Below are positions 1-5,233 of a stretch of 11,068 nt of DNA, one piece after another. A program made the translations under genes and the position numbers. The stretch comes from an uncultured Dialister sp. (GTDB taxonomy: Bacteria; Bacillota; Negativicutes; Veillonellales; Dialisteraceae). A model generated the notes under the pieces. The model was not told the origin of the DNA, searched no databases, and worked only from the letters and a program-made list of their open reading frames with translations. The stretch spans positions 1-11,068 of the forward strand of contig UQQQ01000062.1 of NCBI GenBank assembly GCA_900543165.1, given 5' to 3'. Every line of letters starts with the position of its first letter. Position 1 is the first letter of the stretch.

Positions 1-82
1 ACCTTGAACCCTGAACCAAATGAAAGCAAAGTAAAAAGGGGCTGTGAAGAAATGGAGATTCATTTCTTCACAGCCCCTTTTT
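1..82. repeat. Inverted-repeat copy 1 (hairpin plus GGTTCAGGG tail)
   Basis: This segment is the reverse complement of 3284-3358 apart from a few small differences. It consists of a perfect hairpin (arms 33-54 and 61-82) followed outward by a tail made of GGTTCAGGGTTCAAGGT-type sequence when read on the minus strand. Together with the second copy it brackets a 3.3 kb block holding three genes. The window starts inside or at the edge of this repeat, so its true outer end is unknown. Confidence 0.85.
33..82 (-). terminator. Bidirectional terminator after udp
   Basis: Arms of 22 nt at 33-54 and 61-82 are perfectly complementary around a 6 nt loop. The GC-rich core GGGGCTGTGAAGAAATG is bordered by A5 and T5, so on either strand the hairpin ends in a T run. 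It begins directly after the udp stop codon at 83-85. The same hairpin recurs at 3284-3329, where it follows no gene. Confidence 0.85.
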
Positions 83-892
83 TTACAGCGTCACCATGAA
101 ATGTCCGATCAGCATCTCAAGCGCCCGTCTCACTGTCTTTTGGAAACGCTCTTCTGCGAGCGCATACACCTCTTGCGGTGCGATGGATTCACTCTCCGTC
201 CGTTTCGCCACGACACCGCAGACAGAGCCGGCACGAAGGCCCATGACGCTCGCCAGCGTGAAGAGCGTCGCATTCTCCATCTCGAAATTCGTGCATCCCA
301 TCGCCTGAAAATCAGAGAGAAGCCCCTGATACGATGTCCTGACATAGCCGGAGAAGCTGTCATAGCGCTCCTGCCCCGGCCAGAAGGAATCGGTCGAGAT
401 AGAGACGCCGACCTGATGCGGCACCTTGAGACTTTCCGCGGCTTTCATGAGCGCCAGTGTCACCGTCATATCCGCCGCAGCCGGATACTCCGCGGGTGCA
501 TATGCCTTCGAGGCGCCGTCGCGGCGCACCGAAGCCCGATTGATCACCAGATCGCCGAGCTCAAGTCCCTCCTGAATGGAGCCCGTCGTCCCCACGCGGA
601 GAAAGGTCGTGACCCCGAGACGCGCCAGCTCTTCCACCGCAAAGCTCATGCACGGCCCGCCCATCCCCGTCGACATGACAAGCACCGGCTCACCGGAGGC
701 GCGGGCCAGCCAGCTCGTATAGTCGCGATGCGAGGTGAGAAAAACGGCAGACGGATCCAGCGCCTTCGCCAGCCCCGGCACCCGTCCCGGATCACCGGGC
801 ACGACCGCGTAGCGCGCGCCCGCCAGATGTTCCTTCGTAAGACCGGTGTGATACATGACCTCGCCGGCCTTGGCATAGTGATAGTTTCGCAT
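83..892 (-). CDS. udp: Uridine phosphorylase
   Basis: A 269-residue cytoplasmic nucleoside phosphorylase that splits uridine with phosphate into uracil and ribose-1-phosphate for pyrimidine salvage. I recognise the PNP/UDP family signature: phosphate-binding GDPGRV at residues 33-38, STGMGGPCMSFAVEELARLG at about 74-93, FLRVGTTGSIQ at about 97-107, the uracil-binding WPGQERYD loop at 171-178 (Q174 and R176 match E. coli Q166 and R168), and EMENATL at about 204-210 for ribose contacts. Similarity to E. coli Udp runs end to end; the protein has an N-terminal extension of roughly 13 residues and a short C-terminal one. The ATG start at 892 is preceded by AAAGGAGG at good spacing. The gene stands alone and ends directly on its terminator. 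Its upstream region is repeat DNA, which may supply the promoter (a TATAAA lies at 950-955). Confidence 0.96.
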   Translation of the reverse strand: MRNYHYAKAGEVMYHTGLTKEHLAGARYAVVPGDPGRVPGLAKALDPSAVFLTSHRDYTSWLARASGEPVLVMSTGMGGPCMSFAVEELARLGVTTFLRVGTTGSIQEGLELGDLVINRASVRRDGASKAYAPAEYPAAADMTVTLALMKAAESLKVPHQVGVSISTDSFWPGQERYDSFSGYVRTSYQGLLSDFQAMGCTNFEMENATLFTLASVMGLRAGSVCGVVAKRTESESIAPQEVYALAEERFQKTVRRALEMLIGHFMVTL

Positions 893-955
893 AGTGGGCC
901 TCCTTTTTGGTGACTGGGGACTGGAATACGACTTTCGGGCATCGCCCTTTTATAC

Positions 956-1143
956 TCCGCGGCGCATTTCGTCATCCTGAGCGGAGTGAAATGTCGGATG
1001 TTCGATCATGTAAAGGCGGAACAGTGAGAACTGAGTCGAAGGATCTGGCGCCGCACCACCATTTCGCATTTCTAATTTCTCATTGCTCATTCAACCAAAG
1101 CTTTCATCCGAAATCAAGGGGCGATACGCCCCAAGGGCTAACC
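956..1143 (+). repeat. Modular repeat copy 1
   Basis: Contains CCGCGGCGC, then GCGCCGCACCACCATTTCGC, ATTTCTAATTTCTCATT, AAGCTTTCATCC and a terminal hairpin GGGGCG-ATA-CGCCCC ending in GGGCTAACC. In this copy the GC hairpin of the left end is split by a CGTCATCCTGAGCGG...GAAGGATC unit at about 970-1046, itself a repeated sequence type. Confidence 0.8.
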
Positions 1144-1145
1144 AT

Positions 1146-1228
1146 GAAGTTTGAAAGCAGGGATGAGTAGCTAGGGATTAGGGATTGGGGATTAGGAGTG
1201 ACTAGTGACTGGTGACTAGTGACTTGAA
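1146..1228 (-). repeat. GTGACTAG / CTAGGGATTAGG module
   Basis: Contains iterations of GGGATTAGG and GTGACTAGTGACTGG. Read on the minus strand it matches 4655-4726 and 6783-6843, including the TACTCATCCC and CTTTCAAA segments. It is low-complexity and probably spread by local duplication. Confidence 0.75.
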
Positions 1229-1257
1229 TACCGCCTTCGGGCATCGCCCTATTTATA

Positions 1258-1353
1258 CTCTGCAGCGAAGCCGCCACCTTCATTCCTCATTCCTAATTCC
1301 TAATTTATGCGAAGCTTTCATCCCCGAAAGGGCGCCCCGCCCACGGGCTAACC
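1258..1353 (+). repeat. Modular repeat copy 2 (degenerate)
   Basis: Shares the TTCCTCATTCCTAATT segment, GCGAAGCTTTCATCC, a GC-rich hairpin region and terminal GGGCTAACC with the other copies. The left-end GC hairpin is decayed (TGCAGCG). It ends just before the terminator of the gene at 1402-1845. Confidence 0.65.
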
Positions 1354-1365
1354 CCCTAAACCACA

Positions 1366-1397
1366 AAAGGGGACTTATCCCCTTCCAAGTCCCCTTT
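1366..1397 (-). terminator. Terminator after the CNNM / acidic-protein operon
   Basis: Arms AAAGGGGACTT (1366-1376) and AAGTCCCCTTT (1387-1397) form an 11 bp stem. On the minus strand the stem is followed by TTTTGTGGTTT. It lies directly after the stop codon of the small gene that ends at 1402. Confidence 0.7.
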
Positions 1398-1401
1398 GCC
1401 T

Positions 1402-1845
1402 TTACTTTTTATTTTTCTTCTTTTTCTTATCCTTCTTGCCTTTTTTGTGCTTCTTGCACTTCTTGACCTTGGCGGAGATGAGCTTTTCCTCCTCCGGAAG
1501 CGTCAACTCTTCACCGGCCGGATGCATCTCTTCTTCGGAAATCTCCCAGTCGCCATCGATATTATCTTCGCCGTCGGGCCGTCCCAGCGTATGGGTCTTG
1601 TACTCGATATTGATATCGCCCTCATCCGTATCCAGCGAGACGGCTGCTTCGCCGCCCTTCTCGATCAGATCCGTCAGGATCTCCTCCATCTCATCGGCAA
1701 GAGCGATGATATCCTTCAGACGTTCTTCCTCCGCCGGACGGTTATCCAGACAGGGATCCAGCATGTAGCTCTGCAGGAATGCGCGGTCTTCATCGATCCG
1801 CCGGCTCATGGCCGCGAGAGTTTCCTTCCAGTTCTTCGTCTTCAT
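1402..1845 (-). CDS. Hypothetical acidic protein with lysine-rich tail
   Basis: A 147-residue protein I do not recognise. Residues 1-125 are strongly acidic and probably helical at first (RIDEDRAFLQSYM, then EEERLKDIIALADEMEEILTDLIEK), with a central DTDEGDINIEYKTHTLGRPDGED segment. Residues 126-147 are almost all lysine (KVKKCKKHKKGKKDKKKKK), giving a bipolar charge. It has no signal peptide or membrane segment. The ATG at 1845 lies 3 nt past the stop of the CNNM gene, and its ribosome site AAAGGAG is formed by the last codons of that gene, so the two are cotranscribed and probably translationally coupled. The tail coding region is A-rich on the sense strand and might be prone to slippage. 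The lysine tail could bind nucleic acid, polyphosphate or anionic lipid; that is a guess. The frame is clearly a gene from its position and ribosome site. Confidence 0.8.
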   Translation of the reverse strand: MKTKNWKETLAAMSRRIDEDRAFLQSYMLDPCLDNRPAEEERLKDIIALADEMEEILTDLIEKGGEAAVSLDTDEGDINIEYKTHTLGRPDGEDNIDGDWEISEEEMHPAGEELTLPEEEKLISAKVKKCKKHKKGKKDKKKKKNKK

Positions 1846-1848
1846 TTT

Positions 1849-3192
1849 TTACTCCTTTGCGGAAGCCGTGCCTTCCGTCACCAATACCTTGTCGATGCGC
1901 CTGTTGTCACAGTCCACGATCTCGAAAGTGAAACGCCCATAAGTGACCTTTTCTGTTTCCTTCGGGATGTAGCCCAGAAGGTAGGTGAGGAAACCGCCGA
2001 GCGTCTTGTAGTAGGCCTCTTTCTCTCCGGGCAGCTCTCCCTCGATATGGAAATGCTCGCGGAAATCATCAATGGAGCAGAGCCCCTCCACCAGCCAGGC
2101 ATGCTCGCCGCGGCGGATGAATTTATTCTGCTCTTCCAGGATATCCTCTTTGTCTCCGGGCATATCCCCTACGATCTCCTCCAGCACATCATGCAGCGTC
2201 ACGAGGCCGGACAAAGTCCCGTACTCATCGATGACGATCGCCTCATGCACCCCGCGCGTGCGGAAGAGCTGCAGGAGCTTCGTCAGGATGAGCGTCTCCG
2301 GGATGAAAAGCGGCTGATGGATCGTATCCATGACCGACGCCTTCAAAGGCTTGCCCGGGTGCTTGTGCTGATCGATCAGGATCTCGGACACATCCGCAAG
2401 ACCCTTGAAATCATCCAGCGAACCCTTGCCGACCGGCAGGCGGAAGTGGGATGACTCCATCATATCCGCCCAGATCTTCTTCTCTTCATCCTCCAGATCC
2501 AGCCAGTCAAGCTGCGGACGCGCCGTCATGCAGTCTGATGCCGTGCGGTCATTCAGTTCGAAAACATTATCAATAATCTCAGGCTCTTCCTTATCGAAAG
2601 TGCCAAGGCGCGCCCCCTGCTGCAGAAGGACCTTGATTTCCTCCTCCGACACCGGCTGCTCGCCGCCCATCTTCACGCCAAGAAATCCGACCACGATCTT
2701 CGTTGACCATGTGGAGAACCACACCAGCGGCCGGCATACCGTCGCCATGATGATCATCGGACGCGCGATGACGCACGCCGCCTTCTCCGGCACCGCGATG
2801 GCGATCCACTTCGGTGCCAGCTCGCCGATGATGAGCGAGAAATAGGTGACAAGTACCATCACCGTCACCATGCTGACCTCACGCGCATACGGAGCGAGGA
2901 AGGAAATCTTCTCCATCTCACCCGCCAAAGGCCCCGCCAGCGACGCCCCCGAAAACATACCCGTGATGATGCTGATGGTGGTGATGCCCACCTGAATGGT
3001 CGCAAAAAGCTCTTCCTTCTCCTCGGCAAGGCGCAGCGCATACACCGCGCTCTTATTGCCTTCGTCGATGAGCTCCTGCAGCTTCGTCTTCCGCGCCCCG
3101 ACGATGGCAATCTCCGCCAGAGAACATACCGCATTGCCTAAAACAAGCAGGATAATGATAATCAGTTCAAGCCATATGTGGCCGTCGTCCAT
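1849..3192 (-). CDS. CNNM/CBS/CorC-HlyC family membrane protein
   Basis: A 447-residue inner-membrane protein of the hemolysin-like CNNM (DUF21) family, whose members are linked to Mg2+/Co2+ efflux or homeostasis. The CNNM domain covers about residues 1-195, with hydrophobic segments near 7-29, 65-90, 105-125 and 132-158 and the typical LAEIAIVGARKTKLQEL and YFSLIIGELAPKWIAI stretches. A CBS pair follows at about 217-343 (DCMTARPQLDWLDL, then VIDEYGTLSGLVTLHDVLEEIVGD). The CorC_HlyC domain takes about 355-440. I chose the ATG at 3192 because AGGAGG lies about 11 nt upstream, the length is normal for the family and the membrane segment begins at once. The frame stays open to 3339, but that extension only translates a repeat hairpin. 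First gene of a two-gene operon. The ion specificity cannot be read from the sequence. Confidence 0.93.
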   Translation of the reverse strand: MDDGHIWLELIIIILLVLGNAVCSLAEIAIVGARKTKLQELIDEGNKSAVYALRLAEEKEELFATIQVGITTISIITGMFSGASLAGPLAGEMEKISFLAPYAREVSMVTVMVLVTYFSLIIGELAPKWIAIAVPEKAACVIARPMIIMATVCRPLVWFSTWSTKIVVGFLGVKMGGEQPVSEEEIKVLLQQGARLGTFDKEEPEIIDNVFELNDRTASDCMTARPQLDWLDLEDEEKKIWADMMESSHFRLPVGKGSLDDFKGLADVSEILIDQHKHPGKPLKASVMDTIHQPLFIPETLILTKLLQLFRTRGVHEAIVIDEYGTLSGLVTLHDVLEEIVGDMPGDKEDILEEQNKFIRRGEHAWLVEGLCSIDDFREHFHIEGELPGEKEAYYKTLGGFLTYLLGYIPKETEKVTYGRFTFEIVDCDNRRIDKVLVTEGTASAKE

Positions 3193-3238
3193 CTTCTTTT
3201 CTACCTCCTGGGAAAACACTATTGAACGATGTGTCTTT

Positions 3239-3247
3239 ATTATAGCA
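3239..3247 (-). promoter_or_regulatory. Extended -10 promoter for the CNNM operon
   Basis: The minus strand carries TGC-TATAAT, an extended -10 with a perfect hexamer, about 50 nt upstream of the ATG at 3192. There is no good -35 at 17 nt (TCCTCG), as expected for extended -10 promoters. The same TGCTA(T/C)AAT form precedes dgt and the DUF3298 gene. Confidence 0.7.
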
Positions 3248-3283
3248 TGAAATAAATGCCGCGAGGAAAAAAGATGGATAGAG

Positions 3284-3358
3284 AAAGGGGCTGTGAAGAA
3301 ATGAATCCTCATTTCTTCACAGCCCCTTTTGGCTTTCATTTGGTTCAGGGTTCAAGGT
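3284..3358. repeat. Inverted-repeat copy 2 with orphan hairpin
   Basis: Near-exact inverted copy of 1-82. The hairpin arms at 3284-3304 and 3309-3329 are a perfect 21 bp stem around ATCC. The tail reads GGCTTTCATTTGGTTCAGGG and continues to 3358. Unlike copy 1 it follows no gene on either strand, so it looks like a copied element rather than a native terminator, although it would probably stop transcription in both directions. Confidence 0.85.
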
Positions 3359-3821
3359 TCAGGGTTCAGGTGGCGGCTTCGCCGCCTTTTTTAGAGGATG
3401 GTATTCTCGTATCGCAGCCTTCCCCTCTAGGTAATGCTATTAAGTTAAGCGGCAGAACATTCTTGGCTCCCCATCGGGGGGGGAGCTGCCCGAAGGGCTG
3501 AGGGGGCTACGCAGCGGTATTGCATGAAAGTGTTGGAATATCGATAGTATCGGACTATTCAACATAGTACGCTATACCACTGGCATGCCCCATCTCGCTA
3601 CGCTATGCTCGAAATGGCGTCTCACTGGATTTTAGCGTCGCTTCGCTCATAAAAATCCAGTTCGCTTGCACACATTGCCTTCGGCACTTCCCCCGAAGGG
3701 GGAAGCAAGTTGCTACGGCGTTAATTCTGACTGCATTTGTATGTCGATTGAAAGTTCTCTTAATCGAAATACGCAATACTAGTCCCTAGTCACTCATCCC
3801 CAGCCACCTCACAGCGCGCAA
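3359..3821. other. Gene-free intergenic region with mixed repeats
   Basis: I see no gene. Recognisable pieces are GGTTCAGGG iterations to about 3370; a GTATCG-CAGCCTTCCCCTC unit at 3409-3428, matched in inverse orientation at the right end of the window; a CCCCATCGGGGGGGGAGCTG hairpin-like stretch around 3470; an inverted repeat ACTGGATTTT / AAAATCCAGT at 3624-3633 and 3652-3661; a CTTCCCCCGAAGGGGGAAG palindrome around 3690-3708; and a short GTCCCTAGTCACTCATCCCC module at 3782-3801. Confidence 0.75.
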
Positions 3822-3854
3822 AAAAGCCGCCTTGAGATCATCAAGGCGGCTTTT
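3822..3854 (-). terminator. Terminator of the ArsR-family gene
   Basis: Perfect 14 bp stem: AAAAGCCGCCTTGA (3822-3835) and TCAAGGCGGCTTTT (3841-3854) with a 5 nt loop. On the minus strand it ends in a run of six T. It begins 1 nt after the stop codon at 3856-3858. Confidence 0.92.
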
Positions 3855-3855
3855 C

Positions 3856-4218
3856 TTAGTTACCAAATACGTCTTTCCCTTCCTCCGGTGCTTCTGCCTT
3901 GCAGTACTTGATCTGCTGGCAGATGCATTTGTCTTTCAGCTTGTACAGCTCAGGCAGGAAGTCCATCAGCTTGTTGAAGGTCTCATCATTGATCCGATAC
4001 TTCGTCCATAGACCCTCACGGCGCGCATTCACCACCCCGGACTCGATCAGGATTTTCATGTGATAAGACAGTGTCGACTGCGACAGCGTGAAATTCGAAA
4101 GAATGTCGCAGGCAGACATCTCGCGGCATGACAGCATGTCGATCACCCGCAGTCGCGTCTCATCAGAGAGCGCTTTAAAAATCAGTGCAAACTCTTTGTA
4201 ACTTGGCTGAAATTCCAT
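3856..4218 (-). CDS. ArsR/SmtB-family transcriptional regulator
   Basis: A 120-residue winged-helix DNA-binding protein. It opens with FKALSDETRLRVIDMLS (about 14-30), the standard ArsR start. The helix-turn-helix lies at about 34-62, with SQSTLSYHMKILIESGVV as recognition helix, and the wing around 63-77 (ARREGLWTKYRI). Family members repress their own operon and release DNA on binding metal, metalloid or another signal. The classical ELCVCDL metal site reads REMSACDIL here: Cys37 is kept, the partner cysteine is Ser, and another Cys sits at 31. The C-terminal tail holds Cys98, Cys100 and Cys106, which could complete a thiol site. ATG at 4218 has AAGGGG upstream. No resistance gene is adjacent, so the ligand is open: arsenic, another soft metal, or a redox cue are all possible. 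Confidence 0.93.
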   Translation of the reverse strand: MEFQPSYKEFALIFKALSDETRLRVIDMLSCREMSACDILSNFTLSQSTLSYHMKILIESGVVNARREGLWTKYRINDETFNKLMDFLPELYKLKDKCICQQIKYCKAEAPEEGKDVFGN

Positions 4219-4298
4219 AACAAACCCCTTTTCTTCCCGTCCACGCGCGCCGTCTCTATCCGTCGCCTGTTATCGATAGATTTAAATGTATAGAAAAC

Positions 4299-4327
4299 AT
4301 TTTATCGCAAATGAAGCGGACTGTCAA
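4299..4327 (-). promoter_or_regulatory. Sigma-70 promoter of the ArsR-family gene
   Basis: The minus strand has a perfect -35 TTGACA (4322-4327), a 17 bp spacer and -10 TAAAAT (4299-4304). Just downstream, covering the likely transcription start, are the palindromes ATTTAAAT (4280-4287) and TATCGATA (4270-4277), plausible operator half-sites for autorepression. Confidence 0.82.
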
Positions 4328-4348
4328 ACGGGAAAGAGGATGGATTCC

Positions 4349-4397
4349 AGGGAAACGCTGATTTAATCGCAGAGTCTGATTTAATCAGCGTTTCCCT
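4349..4397. mobile_element. Short MITE-like palindrome (element A)
   Basis: Arms AGGGAAACGCTGATTTAATC (4349-4368) and its complement (4378-4397) match at 19 of 20 positions around a 9 nt centre. The ends are nearly those of the longer element at 4905-5063, so this is probably an internally deleted version of the same element. It is followed by CTAG, which fits the YTAR target of IS5-type elements; the left side reads CCAG, so the duplication is imperfect. Confidence 0.7.
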
Positions 4398-4398
4398 A

Positions 4399-4515
4399 GG
4401 TTAGCCTTGGGGCGAGGTGCCCCTTGATTACGTGTGAAAGAGGTTCAGCGGGTTCTATAGGTTCAAAAGGTTCAGCGGGGATGGTGCAGCGCATAAGACC
4501 AGAAGCGCCGCGGAT
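4399..4515 (-). repeat. Modular repeat copy 3
   Basis: Minus-strand copy. It runs from GGTTAGCC and the GGGGCG...GCCCC hairpin, through GAAAGAGGTTCAGCGGGTTC, to GGTGCAGCGC and GCGCCGCGG. The ATTTCTAATTTCTCATT segment is replaced by GGTTCAGCGGG/GGTTCTATAGG iterations, as in copy 5. Confidence 0.75.
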
Positions 4516-4740
4516 TACAAATAGTGGCGATGCTCCAAAATCTTTCGATAGCAGGTTTCCCGTTTTGAACTTTCCAAACATGGCTCACCTGCCCGCGAAT
4601 GGCAAAGATTTCTCGCTTGCGCTCGAAATGACGATACGGGAGTCTAAAGTCTTTTAGTCACAAGTCACTAGTCACTAGTCACTCCTAATCCCTAATCCCT
4701 AGCTACTCATCCCCGCTTTCAAACCTCAGGGATCTCAAGG
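4516..4740. other. Gene-free segment with a CGTCATTTCGAGCG-type repeat
   Basis: No gene is visible. GCAAAGATTTCTCGCTTGCG...CGAAATGACG at about 4602-4633 is the inverse of the unit at 6624-6655 and of a diverged one near 10910-10940. The rest (4655-4726) is a GTCACTAGTCACT/CCTAATCCCTAATCCC module. Confidence 0.7.
4655..4726 (+). repeat. GTCACTAG / CCTAATCCC module
   Basis: Plus-strand copy of the module at 1146-1228 and 6783-6843, with three or four GTCACTAGT units, two CCTAATCC units, then AGCTACTCATCCCCGCTTTC. Confidence 0.75.
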
Positions 4741-4769
4741 AAGCTATCGTCATGCGCGCCCAGGAGTTC

Positions 4770-4798
4770 TTGACCGCCCCATGTGATCGTGCTACAAT
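4770..4798 (+). promoter_or_regulatory. Promoter of the putative antitoxin RNA
   Basis: -35 TTGACC (4770-4775), 17 bp spacer, -10 TACAAT (4793-4798) preceded by TGC, an extended -10. This is one of the best promoters in the window, yet no plus-strand reading frame of any size follows; a strong hairpin begins 45 nt downstream. Confidence 0.8.
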
Positions 4799-4812
4799 GA
4801 TGATGCGAAATG

Positions 4813-4835
4813 GATTCCAGCATCCGTAAAAGCAC
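4813..4835. repeat. Direct repeat b (antitoxin copy)
   Basis: Direct repeat of 5162-5184, 21 of 23 identical; the differences are at 4824 (C for A) and 4827 (T for C). On the minus strand it still contains ATGCTGGAATC, the start of the toxin gene, but without ribosome site and followed by unrelated or decayed codons. It therefore serves as pairing sequence or is a relic of a duplicated toxin gene. Confidence 0.85.
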
Positions 4836-4843
4836 AAAAGAAT

Positions 4844-4880
4844 GAGCCCCCTTGAGATCTAGACCATCTCAAGGGGGCTC
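4844..4880. terminator. Bidirectional terminator shared by toxin and antitoxin
   Basis: Perfect 15 bp stem GAGCCCCCTTGAGAT (4844-4858) / ATCTCAAGGGGGCTC (4866-4880), loop CTAGACC. It is followed by TTCTTGTTC on the plus strand and by ATTCTTTTG on the minus strand. Both loops contain CUAG, which fits the YUNR U-turn motif used in kissing contacts between antisense RNAs. Confidence 0.85.
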
Positions 4881-4900
4881 TTCTTGTTCAAAGCACAAGT

Positions 4901-5067
4901 TTAAGGAAACGCTGATTCAATCGCAGAGTCAGCTTCTACAAGAGTTTTTATGCATAGCTTCGTCATAGCCTTCCTTAAATAGCTCGCTATTCGCGTCAGG
5001 TTATTCCTCGCCATGCATAAAAATTCAAGAGTAAAATCTGACAACGATTTAATCAGTGTTTCCTTAA
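4901..5067. mobile_element. MITE-like element B flanked by TTAA
   Basis: Terminal inverted repeats of the form GGAAACGCTGATT.AATCG occur at 4905-4923 and, complemented, at 5045-5063; including the flanking TTAA they match at 21 of 23 positions. TTAA at 4901-4904 and 5064-5067 looks like a target duplication of the YTAR type known for IS5-family elements. A nested inverted repeat (TTTTTATGCAT near 4945-4955 and ATGCATAAAAA near 5013-5023) lies inside. It codes for no transposase. It sits between the toxin stop and the shared terminator, so it should form part of the toxin mRNA 3' region. Confidence 0.8.
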
Positions 5068-5097
5068 GCTTCTTCCGGCTTATCACTGACTGCCTCT

Positions 5098-5172
5098 TTA
5101 CCGGTCAAGCCATTTGCAAAGGTAGTCCGCAACCACACTTGCTGCGACCGAGAGAAAAAATGATTCCAGCAT
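5098..5172 (-). CDS. Small hydrophobic peptide, putative type I toxin
   Basis: A 24-residue peptide: MLESFFLSV, AASVVADYL, then CKWLDR. Residues 5-18 form a short hydrophobic helix able to enter the inner membrane, and the end is polar and charged. The ATG at 5172 has a strong site GGGAGGTG 8-9 nt upstream, unusual for random DNA. Small peptides ending in KWLD after a hydrophobic helix are, as I recall, frequent in unannotated Firmicute DNA; I cannot verify this here. Type I toxins of the Fst, Ldr and TisB kind have the same build: 20-60 residues, one helix, charged tail. The start region is covered by the complementary RNA encoded at 4805-4888. The Asp at 16 inside the helix is a little odd. 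An overlapping larger frame (5064-5246) has no ribosome site and is less likely. Confidence 0.72.
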   Translation of the reverse strand: MLESFFLSVAASVVADYLCKWLDR

Positions 5173-5184
5173 ACGCAAAAGCAC
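5162..5184. repeat. Direct repeat a (toxin copy)
   Basis: Toxin-side member of the 23 nt direct repeat. On the minus strand it spans the last bases of the ribosome site, the spacer, the ATG and the first three to four codons of the peptide, exactly the stretch an antisense antitoxin would need to cover. Confidence 0.85.
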
Positions 5185-5233
5185 CTCCCTTCAGTCACAA
5201 GACTATGCATTGGGGATTTGCAGTGTGACGTGT

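Larger units (their letters stand above)
893..1365. other. Gene-free repeat block upstream of udp
   Basis: No credible gene lies here; the short open frames are translations of repeats. The segment is a partial tandem duplication: a GAATAC...TTCGGGCATCGCCC...TATACTC unit occurs at 924-964 and again at 1226-1267, each followed by a copy of the modular repeat. Between them lies a minus-strand copy of the GTGACTAG/CTAGGGATTAGG module. Confidence 0.8.
4805..4888 (+). ncRNA. Putative type I antitoxin small RNA
   Basis: Predicted ~84 nt transcript from the promoter at 4770-4798 to the hairpin at 4844-4880. Positions 4813-4835 repeat 5162-5184 at 21 of 23 bases (GATTCCAGCAT, then CG, then AAAAGCAC shared). 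The toxin mRNA is copied from the opposite strand at 5162-5184, so this RNA could pair with its start codon and the edge of its ribosome site: 21 Watson-Crick pairs, one G-U and one mismatch. That would block translation. The arrangement (convergent transcripts, direct repeats, common terminator) matches that known for par/Fst RNA II. An 11-codon frame at 4810-4845 (MDSSIRKSTKE) has no ribosome site and is not conserved at the other repeat, so I treat the product as RNA only. Promoter, repeat and hairpin are seen; regulation is inferred. Confidence 0.68.

Noticed and set aside
1396..2454. Plus-strand open frame of 352 codons opposite the CNNM and acidic-protein genes
   Set aside because: It is antisense to two well-supported genes, shows no domain, and has no suitable ribosome site; it stays open because of codon bias on the other strand.
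3193..3339. N-terminal extension of the CNNM protein to 3339
   Set aside because: The extra codons translate the repeat hairpin at 3284-3329 and the promoter; the ribosome site and membrane segment support 3192.
4655..4726. CRISPR-like array from the GTCACTAG units
   Set aside because: Units are 7-10 bp, contiguous and degenerate, with no spacers and no cas genes; this is a low-complexity repeat.
4901..5086. 61-codon minus-strand frame across element B (ends ...EADSAIESAFP)
   Set aside because: It runs from one inverted repeat of the MITE to the other and has no ribosome site; it may be a relic of element sequence but I cannot support it as a gene.
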